DNA of 64,000 bases from positions 558,001 to 622,000 of the forward strand of contig NZ_CP124616.1 of assembly GCF_029958925.1 (NCBI RefSeq). The letters are read 5' to 3'. Shown piece after piece: positions 8,213 through 17,716 of the stretch. Within the stretch, counting starts at the first letter, position 1, and the number at the start of each line of letters is the position of its first letter. The stretch comes from Tropicibacter oceani. GTDB lineage: Bacteria; Pseudomonadota; Alphaproteobacteria; Rhodobacterales; Rhodobacteraceae. The notes beneath the pieces are model-generated. The model saw only the letters and a list, made by a program, of their open reading frames with translations, was not told the origin of the DNA and made no database searches. Position numbers and translations under genes: made by a program.

Positions 8213-10330
8213 ATGAGTTCAGAGGAAAACGGGCAATCCGGACGCGACAGCATTGACCTTGTCGAGGTCCTCCGAATTTTCTGGCGCGGCAAATGGCTGA
8301 TCGCGATCTTTGCGACAGGCTTTGCCTTGTTGGTCGGGTATTACGCGTTCAACGTGGCCCAGCCGCAATACGCGACCTCGGTCCGGCTGGCGCTGGAAGT
8401 GCGCAGCCAGCAGGTCGTCGATCTGGAAAGCGTCGTGTCCGGCGTATCGACCGAACAGGCCGCCATCAACACCGAGCTTGAGGTCATCACCTCGCGCGGG
8501 TTGCTGGAAAAGCTGGTTCAGGACCTGAACCTGACCGAAGACCCGGAATTCAACGTGTCGCTGCAGGATGACAGCGGCCTGTCGGTGTCCAAGATCAAGG
8601 TCTTTATCAAGGACCTGTTCGGGGTCGGCGGCCCCAAGGATCTGGAACCCAGCGACGAAGATACCCTGCTGGCAGTGACCGAAGCGATTTCCGGGTCGAT
8701 CACCGCCAACGCGCAGCGCAACACCTACCTGCTGGAAATCCGGGTTTCGACGGGCGATCCGAAGAAATCGGCGCTGATCGCCAACCGCCTGGCACAGATC
8801 TATCTGGACGACCAGATCGCGATCAAGTTCGCGGCGACTGAATATGCCGTCAACTGGTTGTCCGAACGGGTTCAGGACCTTGAGCTGGAGCTGAAGCAGA
8901 AAGAGGATACCATCCGCGAACTGCGGGCCGAGACCGACCTGATCAGCCTTGAGGCGCTTGAGGCGATCAACGTCCGGTCCAAGGACATCCGCGAACGCCT
9001 GGCCGATGCGGAAATCGCCGTCACCGCGGCGCAGGCCCGTTTCGAAGACCTTTCCCTGCTGGCAGAGTCCGACGATCTGGCCGCCATCGAGGCCAAGCTG
9101 AACATGCCGGCGCTACGGCCCCTTCTGCGCGACGCCCAGCGCGGCGATGCCCAGGCGCTGCGCAGCTTTCGTGCGATGGTCACGGCCGCCGTGGATCAGG
9201 CACGCGACAACCTGGACCGCGCGACCTCGCAGCGCGACTCGCTCGAGACATCTTATCGGCGCATTCAAAGCGAGATCGACGAACAGAACACCGACCTTCT
9301 CAAGCTGAACCAGCTGGTGCGCGAGGCCGACGCCACCCGAGTTCTGTACGAAACCTTCCTTGCCCGTCTCAAGGAGACCTCGGTCCAGATCGGGCTGCAA
9401 CAGGCCGACAGCCGCATCCTGTCCGAGGCCATTCCCGGCCGGCTGGTGGCGCCGCGCAAGACCCGGATGATCGCGATCGGGATCATCCTGGGCGGGCTTC
9501 TTGGCGCTGCCTTGTCGTTGCTGATGGATCTGCGCAAGAACGGGTTCCGTACCGCCGAAGACCTGGAAAAGACGACCGGCTATACCAGCCTTGCGCAAAT
9601 CCCGCAGATGCCGATCAAGGACCGGTCCGGCCTTGTCACCTTTCTGCGTCAGAACCCGACCTCGGCCGCCGCCGAGGCCATTCGCAACCTGCGCACCTCG
9701 GTCTTGATGTCGAACATGGCGTCGCCGCCGCAGATCATCATGTCGACCTCGTCCATCCCGGGCGAAGGCAAGACGACCCAGGCGATCGCCCTGGCGCAGA
9801 ACCTGTCGGGCATGAACAAGAAGGTGTTGTTGATCGAAGGGGACATCCGCCGCAACACGCTGTCCCAGTACTTTGGCAAGGAATCGCCCGCAGGGCTGGT
9901 TGCCGTCGTCATGGGAGACGCCTCGATCGAAGAGGCCGTGATGAAGGACGACCTGCTGGGCGCCGACATCCTGATGGGCGGCAAGTCCGAGATGAACGCG
10001 GCCGACCTGTTTTCGACCGAGATGTTCCGCCAGTTCCTGCTGAACATCCGAAACGTTTATGACTATGTCATCATCGACACGCCGCCCGTTCTGGTGGTGC
10101 CCGATGCGCGTATCATCGGCCCGCTGGTCGATGCGATCATCTATTCGGTGCACTGGGATCACACCCAGAAAATCCAGGTCAAGAACGGCCTGCGCGAACT
10201 GTCCTCGGTGGGGGTGCATGTGACCGGCCTGGTGCTGTCGCGGGTCGATCCCAAGGGCATGAAACGCTATGGCTATGGTGGGCGCTATGGGGCCTATTCG
10301 GGCTATGGCAATGCCTATTACGACACCTGA
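8213..10330 (+). CDS. Wzc-type polysaccharide co-polymerase with tyrosine kinase domain (BY-kinase)
   Basis: A 705-residue inner-membrane protein that controls chain length and export of exopolysaccharide together with Wza and Wzy. The N-terminal Wzz domain starts with a membrane helix (about residues 25-45); a long coiled-coil periplasmic region follows; the second helix lies at about 420-440. The cytoplasmic kinase has Walker A SSIPGEGKTT at about 513-522, Walker A' LLIEGDIRR and Walker B VIIDTPP. The C-terminus carries a cluster of eight tyrosines (KRYGYGGRYGAYSGYGNAYY), the usual autophosphorylation sites. The start is the ATG at 8213, after GGAG. It is divergent from ugd copy 1 and shares its short intergenic region. 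Its cognate Wza is 20 kb away. Confidence 0.92.
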   Translation: MSSEENGQSGRDSIDLVEVLRIFWRGKWLIAIFATGFALLVGYYAFNVAQPQYATSVRLALEVRSQQVVDLESVVSGVSTEQAAINTELEVITSRGLLEKLVQDLNLTEDPEFNVSLQDDSGLSVSKIKVFIKDLFGVGGPKDLEPSDEDTLLAVTEAISGSITANAQRNTYLLEIRVSTGDPKKSALIANRLAQIYLDDQIAIKFAATEYAVNWLSERVQDLELELKQKEDTIRELRAETDLISLEALEAINVRSKDIRERLADAEIAVTAAQARFEDLSLLAESDDLAAIEAKLNMPALRPLLRDAQRGDAQALRSFRAMVTAAVDQARDNLDRATSQRDSLETSYRRIQSEIDEQNTDLLKLNQLVREADATRVLYETFLARLKETSVQIGLQQADSRILSEAIPGRLVAPRKTRMIAIGIILGGLLGAALSLLMDLRKNGFRTAEDLEKTTGYTSLAQIPQMPIKDRSGLVTFLRQNPTSAAAEAIRNLRTSVLMSNMASPPQIIMSTSSIPGEGKTTQAIALAQNLSGMNKKVLLIEGDIRRNTLSQYFGKESPAGLVAVVMGDASIEEAVMKDDLLGADILMGGKSEMNAADLFSTEMFRQFLLNIRNVYDYVIIDTPPVLVVPDARIIGPLVDAIIYSVHWDHTQKIQVKNGLRELSSVGVHVTGLVLSRVDPKGMKRYGYGGRYGAYSGYGNAYYDT

Positions 10331-10536
10331 GGCAGACCACCGAACGCCCCTGTAAAACGACTTTAAGAGTTAAATTCGAGACTTCCACCGCAGGCCGGTT
10401 GGGAAGCCGAACATCATTTCCGACCGTTGTACCGGCGCCGCCCTGGCGTCGAGACAACGGCTGGATCCAAGCGCGCGTCCGCTTCCCTTTCAGACATCGT
10501 GTGTCCCGGCACAGGACCAAAACTGAAAGGTTGAAA

Positions 10537-12402
10537 ATGGGAATTCTGAATTTCAAAGGCGCAAGCCTTGCGCAGGACGCGAACGGACAACCGGTGCCTT
10601 TTGCCGAAATGTTCGTCTATGGCGCGGGCAAGTCGACCTTGTCACCGGTGTTCGAGGACGAAGGCCTGACCATCATGAAGGCCAATCCAATCATCGCCGA
10701 TGCCTTGGGCCGCTTTGATACGTCCTACCTGGTCGAAGGCGCCTACCGCGTGGTGATCCGCGCCGCGTCGGGCGAGGCGGCGCTGTCCGAACATGACGTC
10801 GTGGTCGAAACGTCGACCAACAATGGCAGTCTTTACAGTTTTAGTTCGGTTGCTGATCTGGAGTCGGATGAAACGTTGTTCTATTCGTCAGCGGCCAGCC
10901 AGTTCCGCGCGGTGCCGACGCGGATCATCGGTGTCTGCAATGGCGGCTTCAGCTATCGTATCGCGGCCGAGGACGCCGCCGATCACGACCTGACCACCGC
11001 AGGGGGCGTCAAGCTGTACGACCTGAAAAAGCGCAGCCCCCAGGCCGCCGGGTCTGCAGCCACCAACCCCGATGGCAAGATCGTCGAGATGGACGGGTTG
11101 CAGTACCAGGTCGACCAGAACGCAACCGGCGCCGCCAGCGCCACGCAGGACATCGGCATCGACGGGTTGAAACCCTTTGGCAAGGTGCGCGCGGCGCATT
11201 TCGGCGGGGATCTGCAGCGCGCGATCCACAACAGCGGGTCGGGCGAAATCCATCTGTCGGATGAAACGCTGACGATCGATTCACTGATCCTGAACCGCGA
11301 TATTCGCATCATCGGCCAGGGCCGCCGCAAGTCCAAGCTGATCGTGACCGGCCACACCACCTATGACGGGGTAAAGGCCGGCATCGTGGCCAGCGGCAAT
11401 GACGCCGCCGGGCTTGCCTCTCAGATGCGAATCAATGGCGTTGAAATCGACGTGCAAACCGCCGAGGCCGGCGTGGTCGGCGTTCTGGTCATGCGCAAGC
11501 TGCACATGGACGAGGTCTTTGTGCATGGCGCACCGCTGGACGGGATCAATTTCCGATCGGGCAATCCCAATCTGCAGGCGCCGTATTTTTGCGAATTCAC
11601 CGGGGTCTGGTCAAAGGGCAACGGCCGTATGGGTCTGCGCCTGACCGAGAATTGCAACGCCAACCGGTTCGTCAACTGCCAGTTCGATGGCAATGCCGAA
11701 CATGGCGTGCACCAGACGGTGCTGGGCCTCTCCGGGGTCAACCAGGCGGTCTATAACAACATCTTTCAGGGTGGACAGGCCAGCTATAACCAGATGCACG
11801 GGTTTTATTTCCAGAACGGGTCCGAGTGTTTCATCAACGGCACCTACGCGGAATACAATTCCCAGATCGACGGCGGGAACCCAAAAGTCGGGGTCTACAA
11901 GAACCTCAAGCTCAGCTCGGGCTTTGCCCGGGGGCAGTTCCACATGGGATCGCTGGGCACATCGACCAACCCCGAACAGACGCTGGGGCTGAACACCGTG
12001 ACCAGCAACATGGTGTCGGTCGGCGGTCATGTCCTGACGCCGGCGTCAGGGCTGGAACTGGGGTATGCCAACGTCGGAACGGGGCGAAAGGTGGATTTCC
12101 ATGGTGCGGGCGGGGCCAGCCACGCCATCAATTTCCACGAAGGCAATTCGATCATTGCGCGGCTGATCTATGACGGCGGCCCAAGTTCGCCCAACAACGA
12201 AGTCCGCATGGAGGTCACCAGCAACAACGGCGCCAACTGGTCCGTTCTTTGGCAGGGCCGGAACAACGGCAACCTGGGCTTTTTCAACAAGTCTCCGGTG
12301 CCGCAACAGTCGATTGCAGGCCCGGCGGTCGATGCTGCCTCGACGCAGGCGCTGACCAATTCGCTGCGCAGTGCGCTGTTGAACCTGGGGCTGGTCACCT
12401 GA
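10537..12402 (+). CDS. right-handed beta-helix (pectate-lyase-like/tailspike-like) protein
   Basis: A 621-residue protein without a clear signal peptide. Residues 1-90 resemble the N-terminal adaptor domain of phage tailspikes and tail fibres (ADALGRFDTSYLVEGAYRVVIR). The middle, about 240-480, has the repetitive N/G-rich pattern of right-handed parallel beta-helices (for example RFVNCQFDGNAEHGVHQT and AVYNNIFQGGQASYNQMHGF). The C-terminal 130 residues are a separate beta-rich region. Such helices are found in polysaccharide lyases, hydrolases and depolymerases. Located 206 bp after the wzc-like gene on the same strand, it may trim or modify the polymer. AAGG 6 bases before the ATG supports the start. 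Substrate and enzymatic activity are unproven. Confidence 0.7.
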   Translation: MGILNFKGASLAQDANGQPVPFAEMFVYGAGKSTLSPVFEDEGLTIMKANPIIADALGRFDTSYLVEGAYRVVIRAASGEAALSEHDVVVETSTNNGSLYSFSSVADLESDETLFYSSAASQFRAVPTRIIGVCNGGFSYRIAAEDAADHDLTTAGGVKLYDLKKRSPQAAGSAATNPDGKIVEMDGLQYQVDQNATGAASATQDIGIDGLKPFGKVRAAHFGGDLQRAIHNSGSGEIHLSDETLTIDSLILNRDIRIIGQGRRKSKLIVTGHTTYDGVKAGIVASGNDAAGLASQMRINGVEIDVQTAEAGVVGVLVMRKLHMDEVFVHGAPLDGINFRSGNPNLQAPYFCEFTGVWSKGNGRMGLRLTENCNANRFVNCQFDGNAEHGVHQTVLGLSGVNQAVYNNIFQGGQASYNQMHGFYFQNGSECFINGTYAEYNSQIDGGNPKVGVYKNLKLSSGFARGQFHMGSLGTSTNPEQTLGLNTVTSNMVSVGGHVLTPASGLELGYANVGTGRKVDFHGAGGASHAINFHEGNSIIARLIYDGGPSSPNNEVRMEVTSNNGANWSVLWQGRNNGNLGFFNKSPVPQQSIAGPAVDAASTQALTNSLRSALLNLGLVT

Positions 12403-12554
12403 AGGCACCCTCTGCCGATGGCAGGGGGGTCCATTCCTTGGCGGGGCGGCACCTTGGCGGGTGTCGCCCTTTGCTTTGGCCCAGCGCCGGAAATGCCGGT
12501 TGACTTTGCCCGCGCCCGGCGATGACCATCGCCCCTGATTGCGAGAGGGCAAGT

Positions 12555-13346
12555 ATGATCACGAACAAGCTCATGGATATCTGGGACACGGGGCATCCGG
12601 TCCTGCACGGCTGGCTGTCGATCGGCAGCCCGTTTACCGCCGAAGTCATGGCCGAGCAGGGCTATGACGCGATCAGTGTCGATCTCCAGCATGGTGCGCT
12701 TGACTATTCGGACCTTCTGCCGATGTTTCAGGCCATGCGCGCCAGCGGCGTCGTTCTGGGCGCGCGGGTGCCCTGGCTGGACCCGGCGATGATCATGAAG
12801 GTGCTGGACGCGGGCGCCTTGCAGGTGATCTGCCCGATGATCAATACCGCCGAACAAGCGGCTGAATTCGTCAGTTACCTGCGTTATCCCCCCGCAGGGC
12901 AGCGCAGCTTTGGCCCCACCCGCGCGCAGTTTGCATTGGGCCCCGGGATCGCCGCCGAGGCGAATGCACAAGTGATCGGCTGGGCCATGGTCGAAACCCG
13001 CGAAGCCCTGCAGAACCTTGAGGCGATTGCCGCGACGCCGGGGCTGGACGGCATCTATGTCGGTCCGGCGGATCTGGCCATTTCGCTGTACGACGGCAGG
13101 CTTGCCCCTGCCTTTGACCGGGAGGACCCGGAATTCATCGAGGTTCTGCAAGGGATCGTGCGGACATGCCATGCGCACGGCATCAAGGCCGCCCTGCACT
13201 GCGGCACCCCGGACTATGCCGCGCGCGCCGTGACATGGGGCTATGACATGACCACCGTGGGCGGAGATTTTCGGCTGATGGCTGACGCGGCAGCGGCCAG
13301 CAACGCCCGGTTTCGTGCATTGACCGGCACAGGCACGGGATCCTGA
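12555..13346 (+). CDS. HpcH/HpaI-family aldolase
   Basis: A 263-residue cytoplasmic class II (metal-dependent) aldolase of the HpcH/HpaI/citrate-lyase superfamily, cleaving or forming bonds between pyruvate and an aldehyde. Family marks: SVDLQHGALDY (near 45), GWAMVETREAL with the metal-binding Glu (about 140), and GIYVGPADLAISL (about 160) with the pyruvate-side Asp. The start is the ATG at 12555 with GAGAGGG upstream. It follows the beta-helix gene by 152 bp and is closed by a strong terminator. The physiological aldehyde is unknown. Candidates are 4-hydroxy-2-oxoheptanedioate or 2-keto-3-deoxy sugar acids; the polysaccharide context makes a sugar-acid substrate tempting but unproven. Confidence 0.85.
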   Translation: MITNKLMDIWDTGHPVLHGWLSIGSPFTAEVMAEQGYDAISVDLQHGALDYSDLLPMFQAMRASGVVLGARVPWLDPAMIMKVLDAGALQVICPMINTAEQAAEFVSYLRYPPAGQRSFGPTRAQFALGPGIAAEANAQVIGWAMVETREALQNLEAIAATPGLDGIYVGPADLAISLYDGRLAPAFDREDPEFIEVLQGIVRTCHAHGIKAALHCGTPDYAARAVTWGYDMTTVGGDFRLMADAAAASNARFRALTGTGTGS

Positions 13347-13356
13347 CGTGCAAATG

Positions 13357-13385
13357 AAAAAGGGCGGCCCAAAGACCGCCCTTTT
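13357..13385. terminator. bidirectional Rho-independent terminator
   Basis: A 10-bp perfect stem (13357-13366 with 13376-13385) has a nine-base loop, with A-run on one side and T-run on the other. It sits between the convergent aldolase gene and the large cysteine-rich protein gene, so it can serve both. Confidence 0.85.
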
Positions 13386-13405
13386 GCTTGTCTGACCGGA
13401 AAGGA

Positions 13406-16400
13406 TCAGCGGCAGATCTTTACCCCCGCAAGGGTAACGCAGGTCTTTTCCTTGCCCGGCACGTCAACGTCGCCTTCGCTGCGCTTTTTCTCGATCCGCA
13501 CGCAACCGGCGCCGGGAACCACGGGCAGGCCGTTGCTGCAGGCGCAGCGGCTGTCCGTCACCTGACGCATGCCTTTATAGCGGCAGACGCAGGCGCCGTT
13601 GCGCTTGACCGTCGATGCGCTGTCACAGCTGACCTCGGCCCGGGGCGTATAGCACTGGCCTTTCGAGTTGCGCTTTTGACCCGGCTGGCATTCCTCGCGC
13701 GGGGTATAGCATTGCCCCTTCGAGTTCAGCTTTTGACCGGCGGCGCAGTCGGGATCGACCCGCGGGGTATAACACTGCCCCTTGGAGTTGATCTTTTGAC
13801 CCGGCGCGCAGTCCGGTTTGGGCCAGAAACAGACGCCTTTCGAATTGCGTTCCTGCCCCGGTTCGCAGACCACCGGCATCGGCGGCAGATCGACCGTCAC
13901 GCAGGACGGATCGACATCCGCCGCTGCGGGAACACCCAGCGCCGCGAACAGCGCGTCGTCGATGTCGCCCGTGGGCTCCAGCCCCAACCGGTCCTGCAGG
14001 GCGCGCACACCTTCGCGGGTCTTGCGGCCCGGCGCGCCATCGACCGGCCCACCGTCGATGCCCATCAACTGCATCGCCTGCTGCACGATCGAGGCGCGCT
14101 GGAACTTGCTGTCGCCCACTCCGATCGCGGCGCAGTTTTCGAACTGTCCGCCCCGAACCAGGCCCGGCAGGGTCAGTTGCATCCTGATGGTGCTGGCCTG
14201 ACCGGGCTGCAAGGCAAGTCCGCCGTTGACACAGCTGGTGCCCTTGCCGTCGCTGCGGAAGCAGTTCCAACCGTCGCCAGCGCCATTGACCTGCGTGGGT
14301 TTCGGCGATCCGAACAGATCGTCGATGACCGCCGGACCGCTGTAGGGCGCGTCCCCGACGTTGCGCAGGGTCAGGCTGAAGTCACAGCCATAGCTTTGCG
14401 CGGACTTGTTCACCGAACAGGCGCCTTCGGCGGATTTGACCAGCTCAAGCTCGGGGGCGCCTGTGGGGGTGTCGATGACATCGCCCTCGGCCGTCAGCGT
14501 CACGCAGGACGACAGCGGGACAGCGCCATCGCTTTGTGCGCAGTTGCGCGCGTCCTGAACGCCCTGGTTCGTCAGATCGGCCGCAAAGACCTGGGCCATG
14601 ACCACATGGTCAGACCCCGGATCCAGCATCCCCGCTGCGGCCCGGCATTCCCCGGACAGGCGGCTGGCCGAAATCGCGCAGTCCAGCGCATCCGAAATCG
14701 GGATCATCGACGTGATCGCACCAAAGGGGGCAGACCCCGGCGTGAACCGATCGGCAAAGACCAGGTCGTCGCGCGGCTCTGCGCCCTCGACGCTTAGCGT
14801 CAGGGTGCAGGCCCAGGACCAACCCGGCACACCCTGATGTTCGGCAGGCTGGGCTGCTTCACAGGCTTTCACCAGGTCATAGGTCGTCGGCACCGGGCGC
14901 GGGTTGTCGATCTGGTCGGTTTTCTCCTCGGTGATTTCGGGGAAATCGGATTGCACACAGGACTGGTTGTTGCCCATGTCGGTTTCGGCAATGGGTATCC
15001 CACTGCTGGTGCCGCCCACATTGGCGCAGTTTTCATCCCAAAGGGCTGCGCCCACCTGCGCCTGCACAAGGATCGGCGGCAGGGTGGTGGTCGACGCCGT
15101 CACGGCAAAGTCACAGCTGAGGACCGTACCGATTGTGGTACAGACCCAGCCATCGGTCGCGGCGGCGGGGCTGGCCTGGAACAAAGCGAACCCGGCGCTG
15201 CCCAGATCATCGGTCACCGTCACCACATCACCAGCCGAAAGCGTGCCAAGGGCCACCATCGGCGCCAGTTGGAATGTCGCGAAATCGGCGTTTCCTTCGA
15301 CCAGCGTCTTTTCGATCGTCAGATCGACCACGTCATAGCCGTCTTCGGTGATGATGAACTCGGCACAGGCCGAATGACCGTCGATTTCGAACAGGTCTTC
15401 CTCGGGGGCGATGGAACTGTCTGCCATCGAGACACAGTTTTCACCCGTTGCATTGCCAAAGCCCACCGGCGGGACGAAATCCACCTGATAGGTCGTGCTG
15501 TCGCCGGGATTCAGAGCAACCGTATCGGTGCACCCCGGGCCTTCCAGATCGGCAGGCGCACAGATCGCCGGAGTGATCGAGGCAAAGCCGTTGCTGATCG
15601 GCATCGTGCCGTTCATCGTCACCCCGTCAAACAGCGTGATCGGGCCGGTATAGGCACCGGTGCCGACATTCGTGACCTCGTAGATAAAGGTGCAAGCCTG
15701 CCCGGTCTGGCATTCGCCGCCATGGACGTCAGCCAGTTTCTTTGTGATCTCAAGGTCAAAATCGCCTTTCGAGAAACAGCTTTGAACCTCGATCGGTGCG
15801 CCGGTCTGATCGTTGACCGAAGCATCGGCGCAATTGGTAAAGGGTTCCGTCACCGCGATGCGCAGGGCAAAGCTTTGGCTGAAGGTCTGCCAATAGCTGG
15901 CCGGTTTGCCCGGCAACAGGCCTGTGTGCATCTCGCAATCCAGCGGACCGGCGGTCGGCATTCCGGCATTGGCGCAGGACCAGGCGCTGGCATCGCCAAC
16001 CGGCGGATCAAAGGACCAGATCTGCATCGGCCCGCCGTTTATCAGCGTATCGCTGACCTTGATCGGGTTCGTCGCAGTCGGCGCGGGGCCACTATAATCC
16101 ACCGTGATGACGCATTCATAGTTCTCGCCATCGGCGCCTTCGGCCTCCAGCGGGGCGCAGGTCTTGTGAACGGTCAGGTCGCGGTCGCTTTGCGGCGGCT
16201 CGCAGGTCTCGCCCTCGGGGATGGTGATTTCCACCTCGCCCATGCAGCACAGGTCCAGCCCCTTACCGCCGCCCGCGCCGTTCTGGACGGCCTCGGTGCT
16301 GATGGCAAAGCTGTCGCCCGGCTGCGCGCCCGCAACGCGGAAGTTCAGCGGATCGCTGCCCGGGATCAGGGTGATCCCCTGCGCGGCAGTCGAGACCTTG

Positions 16401-17716
16401 ATATCGCTGGGGTCAAAGCTGCCCGAAAGGCTGTTTTGCAGGCTAACAACCCAGGTGCCGGTGGCCTGATCGCAGGCCACGTCCGGGGTAAAGGGGGTGC
16501 ACTGCGCGCCCGTTGGGGGCGGCGGCGGGTCTTCGGGGTGACGCACGGGGATATCCACACAGGATTCACCGATTGGGTCGGCAAAGGGCGCGACATCGGC
16601 GCTGGCATAGCTGGCGTGCATGTCCTCGGCCGCAGGCAGGGCGTTGGGGTCAAACCCCATCCGGGCCAGACGCGCGCAGTTTGTCCAGTCAGCGTCGTTG
16701 TCGTGGGTCAGGGTCATGCCGACATCCACCGTCACGCCGCCCGCAGGCAGGCTTGCCTCAAGGATAAAGCACTGCGGGACGGTCGCGCCAAAGGGCGGCG
16801 CGGCAGGATCGCAATCCCAGCCCGCGGCGGTCAACGCGTCGATGGCATCACCATTGATGGTGCCATCGGGGGCTGTCAGCTCTTCCTCGAGAAACAGGAA
16901 ATCGCCGGGCTTGGGGTTCGACCCCGGCACCACGGCGATCTGGCAGGAGGCGCCATAAAGCGGCTGCCCCGCGCCGCCGGTCTTGACCGGGGCATCACAG
17001 GTTTTTTCGATGCTTGCCTCTGTTTCAGGCACTTGCGGGCAAGCTTCGTCACCCAAGCAGAAATTGTTGTAGCCGACAATTTCAGAAGGGCTGGATGTGA
17101 AGTCGCCATAAAGCTGAACCTCGGCAACATCCGACAAGACATCATTGAAGGCCTGAGACTGGTTCACGACGGGAGTAGAGCCGTTCAATACTTCAGAAAA
17201 GGTGCCAGACCCGCCCGACGGAATCGGTTCACCGGGCTCCAGTCGTTTGATTTCGGCACAAATCCGATGCCACCCGGGGTTGCTTCCTTCAGGGTCGGTG
17301 ATCGGCTTGGTAGGATTCAGGGCGATCCGATTGCCGTTGGTCCCCAGGAAGACAATCCCCGGCGTGACAAGATTGCTGGCGGTGGCGGTGCCATCGTGGA
17401 TGATCTGAACATCAAAGCAGAAACTGGCGCAGTCCTTGCCGTGAAACAGGTCCCCGACAAAGGGGCTGTTTGCGGTCGTACACACTGCAGAAGGACCGCT
17501 TCGGTCCGTGATCTGCAAGAAGAGGTCTGACGGGTCCGATCCAACCGGGTTCACGGGGTTTGACAAGGTCACGTTAGGCCCCCAACTGCAGGCCTGCCAA
17601 TTGGCGATACCGTCATCAACTGTTTCGCAAATCTGCGCGGTCGCAGAGCCGGCGTTCAGCCAGATGAGCGCCAGCACAAGGGCGCCAATCTTGTTCAGGT
17701 TATGGGCAAACATCAT
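13406..17716 (-). CDS. very large exported protein with DUF11-like repeats, peptidoglycan-binding domain and Cys-rich tail
   Basis: A 1,436-residue exported protein of unknown function. It has a Sec signal (MMFAHNLNKIGALVLALIW, ending near ATAQ). About 1,000 residues of repeated beta-sandwich units follow, resembling DUF11/CshA-like surface repeats, many with paired Cys (patterns such as YECVITVDYSG, DNAPYSGP). At about 1,190-1,240 there is a peptidoglycan-binding fold (MGIDGGPVDGAPGRKTREGV). The tail then has four C-x-PGQ-x2-NSKG-x-C units and a terminal module containing STVKRNGACVCRY. The ATG at 17716 overlaps the stop of the upstream propeller gene (ATGA), with GGAGG at good spacing, so the two are coupled. 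It is probably a wall-anchored extracellular or periplasmic scaffold rich in disulfides. Confidence 0.75.
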   Translation of the reverse strand: MMFAHNLNKIGALVLALIWLNAGSATAQICETVDDGIANWQACSWGPNVTLSNPVNPVGSDPSDLFLQITDRSGPSAVCTTANSPFVGDLFHGKDCASFCFDVQIIHDGTATASNLVTPGIVFLGTNGNRIALNPTKPITDPEGSNPGWHRICAEIKRLEPGEPIPSGGSGTFSEVLNGSTPVVNQSQAFNDVLSDVAEVQLYGDFTSSPSEIVGYNNFCLGDEACPQVPETEASIEKTCDAPVKTGGAGQPLYGASCQIAVVPGSNPKPGDFLFLEEELTAPDGTINGDAIDALTAAGWDCDPAAPPFGATVPQCFILEASLPAGGVTVDVGMTLTHDNDADWTNCARLARMGFDPNALPAAEDMHASYASADVAPFADPIGESCVDIPVRHPEDPPPPPTGAQCTPFTPDVACDQATGTWVVSLQNSLSGSFDPSDIKVSTAAQGITLIPGSDPLNFRVAGAQPGDSFAISTEAVQNGAGGGKGLDLCCMGEVEITIPEGETCEPPQSDRDLTVHKTCAPLEAEGADGENYECVITVDYSGPAPTATNPIKVSDTLINGGPMQIWSFDPPVGDASAWSCANAGMPTAGPLDCEMHTGLLPGKPASYWQTFSQSFALRIAVTEPFTNCADASVNDQTGAPIEVQSCFSKGDFDLEITKKLADVHGGECQTGQACTFIYEVTNVGTGAYTGPITLFDGVTMNGTMPISNGFASITPAICAPADLEGPGCTDTVALNPGDSTTYQVDFVPPVGFGNATGENCVSMADSSIAPEEDLFEIDGHSACAEFIITEDGYDVVDLTIEKTLVEGNADFATFQLAPMVALGTLSAGDVVTVTDDLGSAGFALFQASPAAATDGWVCTTIGTVLSCDFAVTASTTTLPPILVQAQVGAALWDENCANVGGTSSGIPIAETDMGNNQSCVQSDFPEITEEKTDQIDNPRPVPTTYDLVKACEAAQPAEHQGVPGWSWACTLTLSVEGAEPRDDLVFADRFTPGSAPFGAITSMIPISDALDCAISASRLSGECRAAAGMLDPGSDHVVMAQVFAADLTNQGVQDARNCAQSDGAVPLSSCVTLTAEGDVIDTPTGAPELELVKSAEGACSVNKSAQSYGCDFSLTLRNVGDAPYSGPAVIDDLFGSPKPTQVNGAGDGWNCFRSDGKGTSCVNGGLALQPGQASTIRMQLTLPGLVRGGQFENCAAIGVGDSKFQRASIVQQAMQLMGIDGGPVDGAPGRKTREGVRALQDRLGLEPTGDIDDALFAALGVPAAADVDPSCVTVDLPPMPVVCEPGQERNSKGVCFWPKPDCAPGQKINSKGQCYTPRVDPDCAAGQKLNSKGQCYTPREECQPGQKRNSKGQCYTPRAEVSCDSASTVKRNGACVCRYKGMRQVTDSRCACSNGLPVVPGAGCVRIEKKRSEGDVDVPGKEKTCVTLAGVKICR

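Noticed and set aside
14837-17530. Long plus-strand frame across the giant Cys-rich gene
   Set aside because: Composition is typical of antisense translation (many His, Arg, Gly, Asp), while the minus strand has a signal peptide, repeats and coupling to its neighbour.
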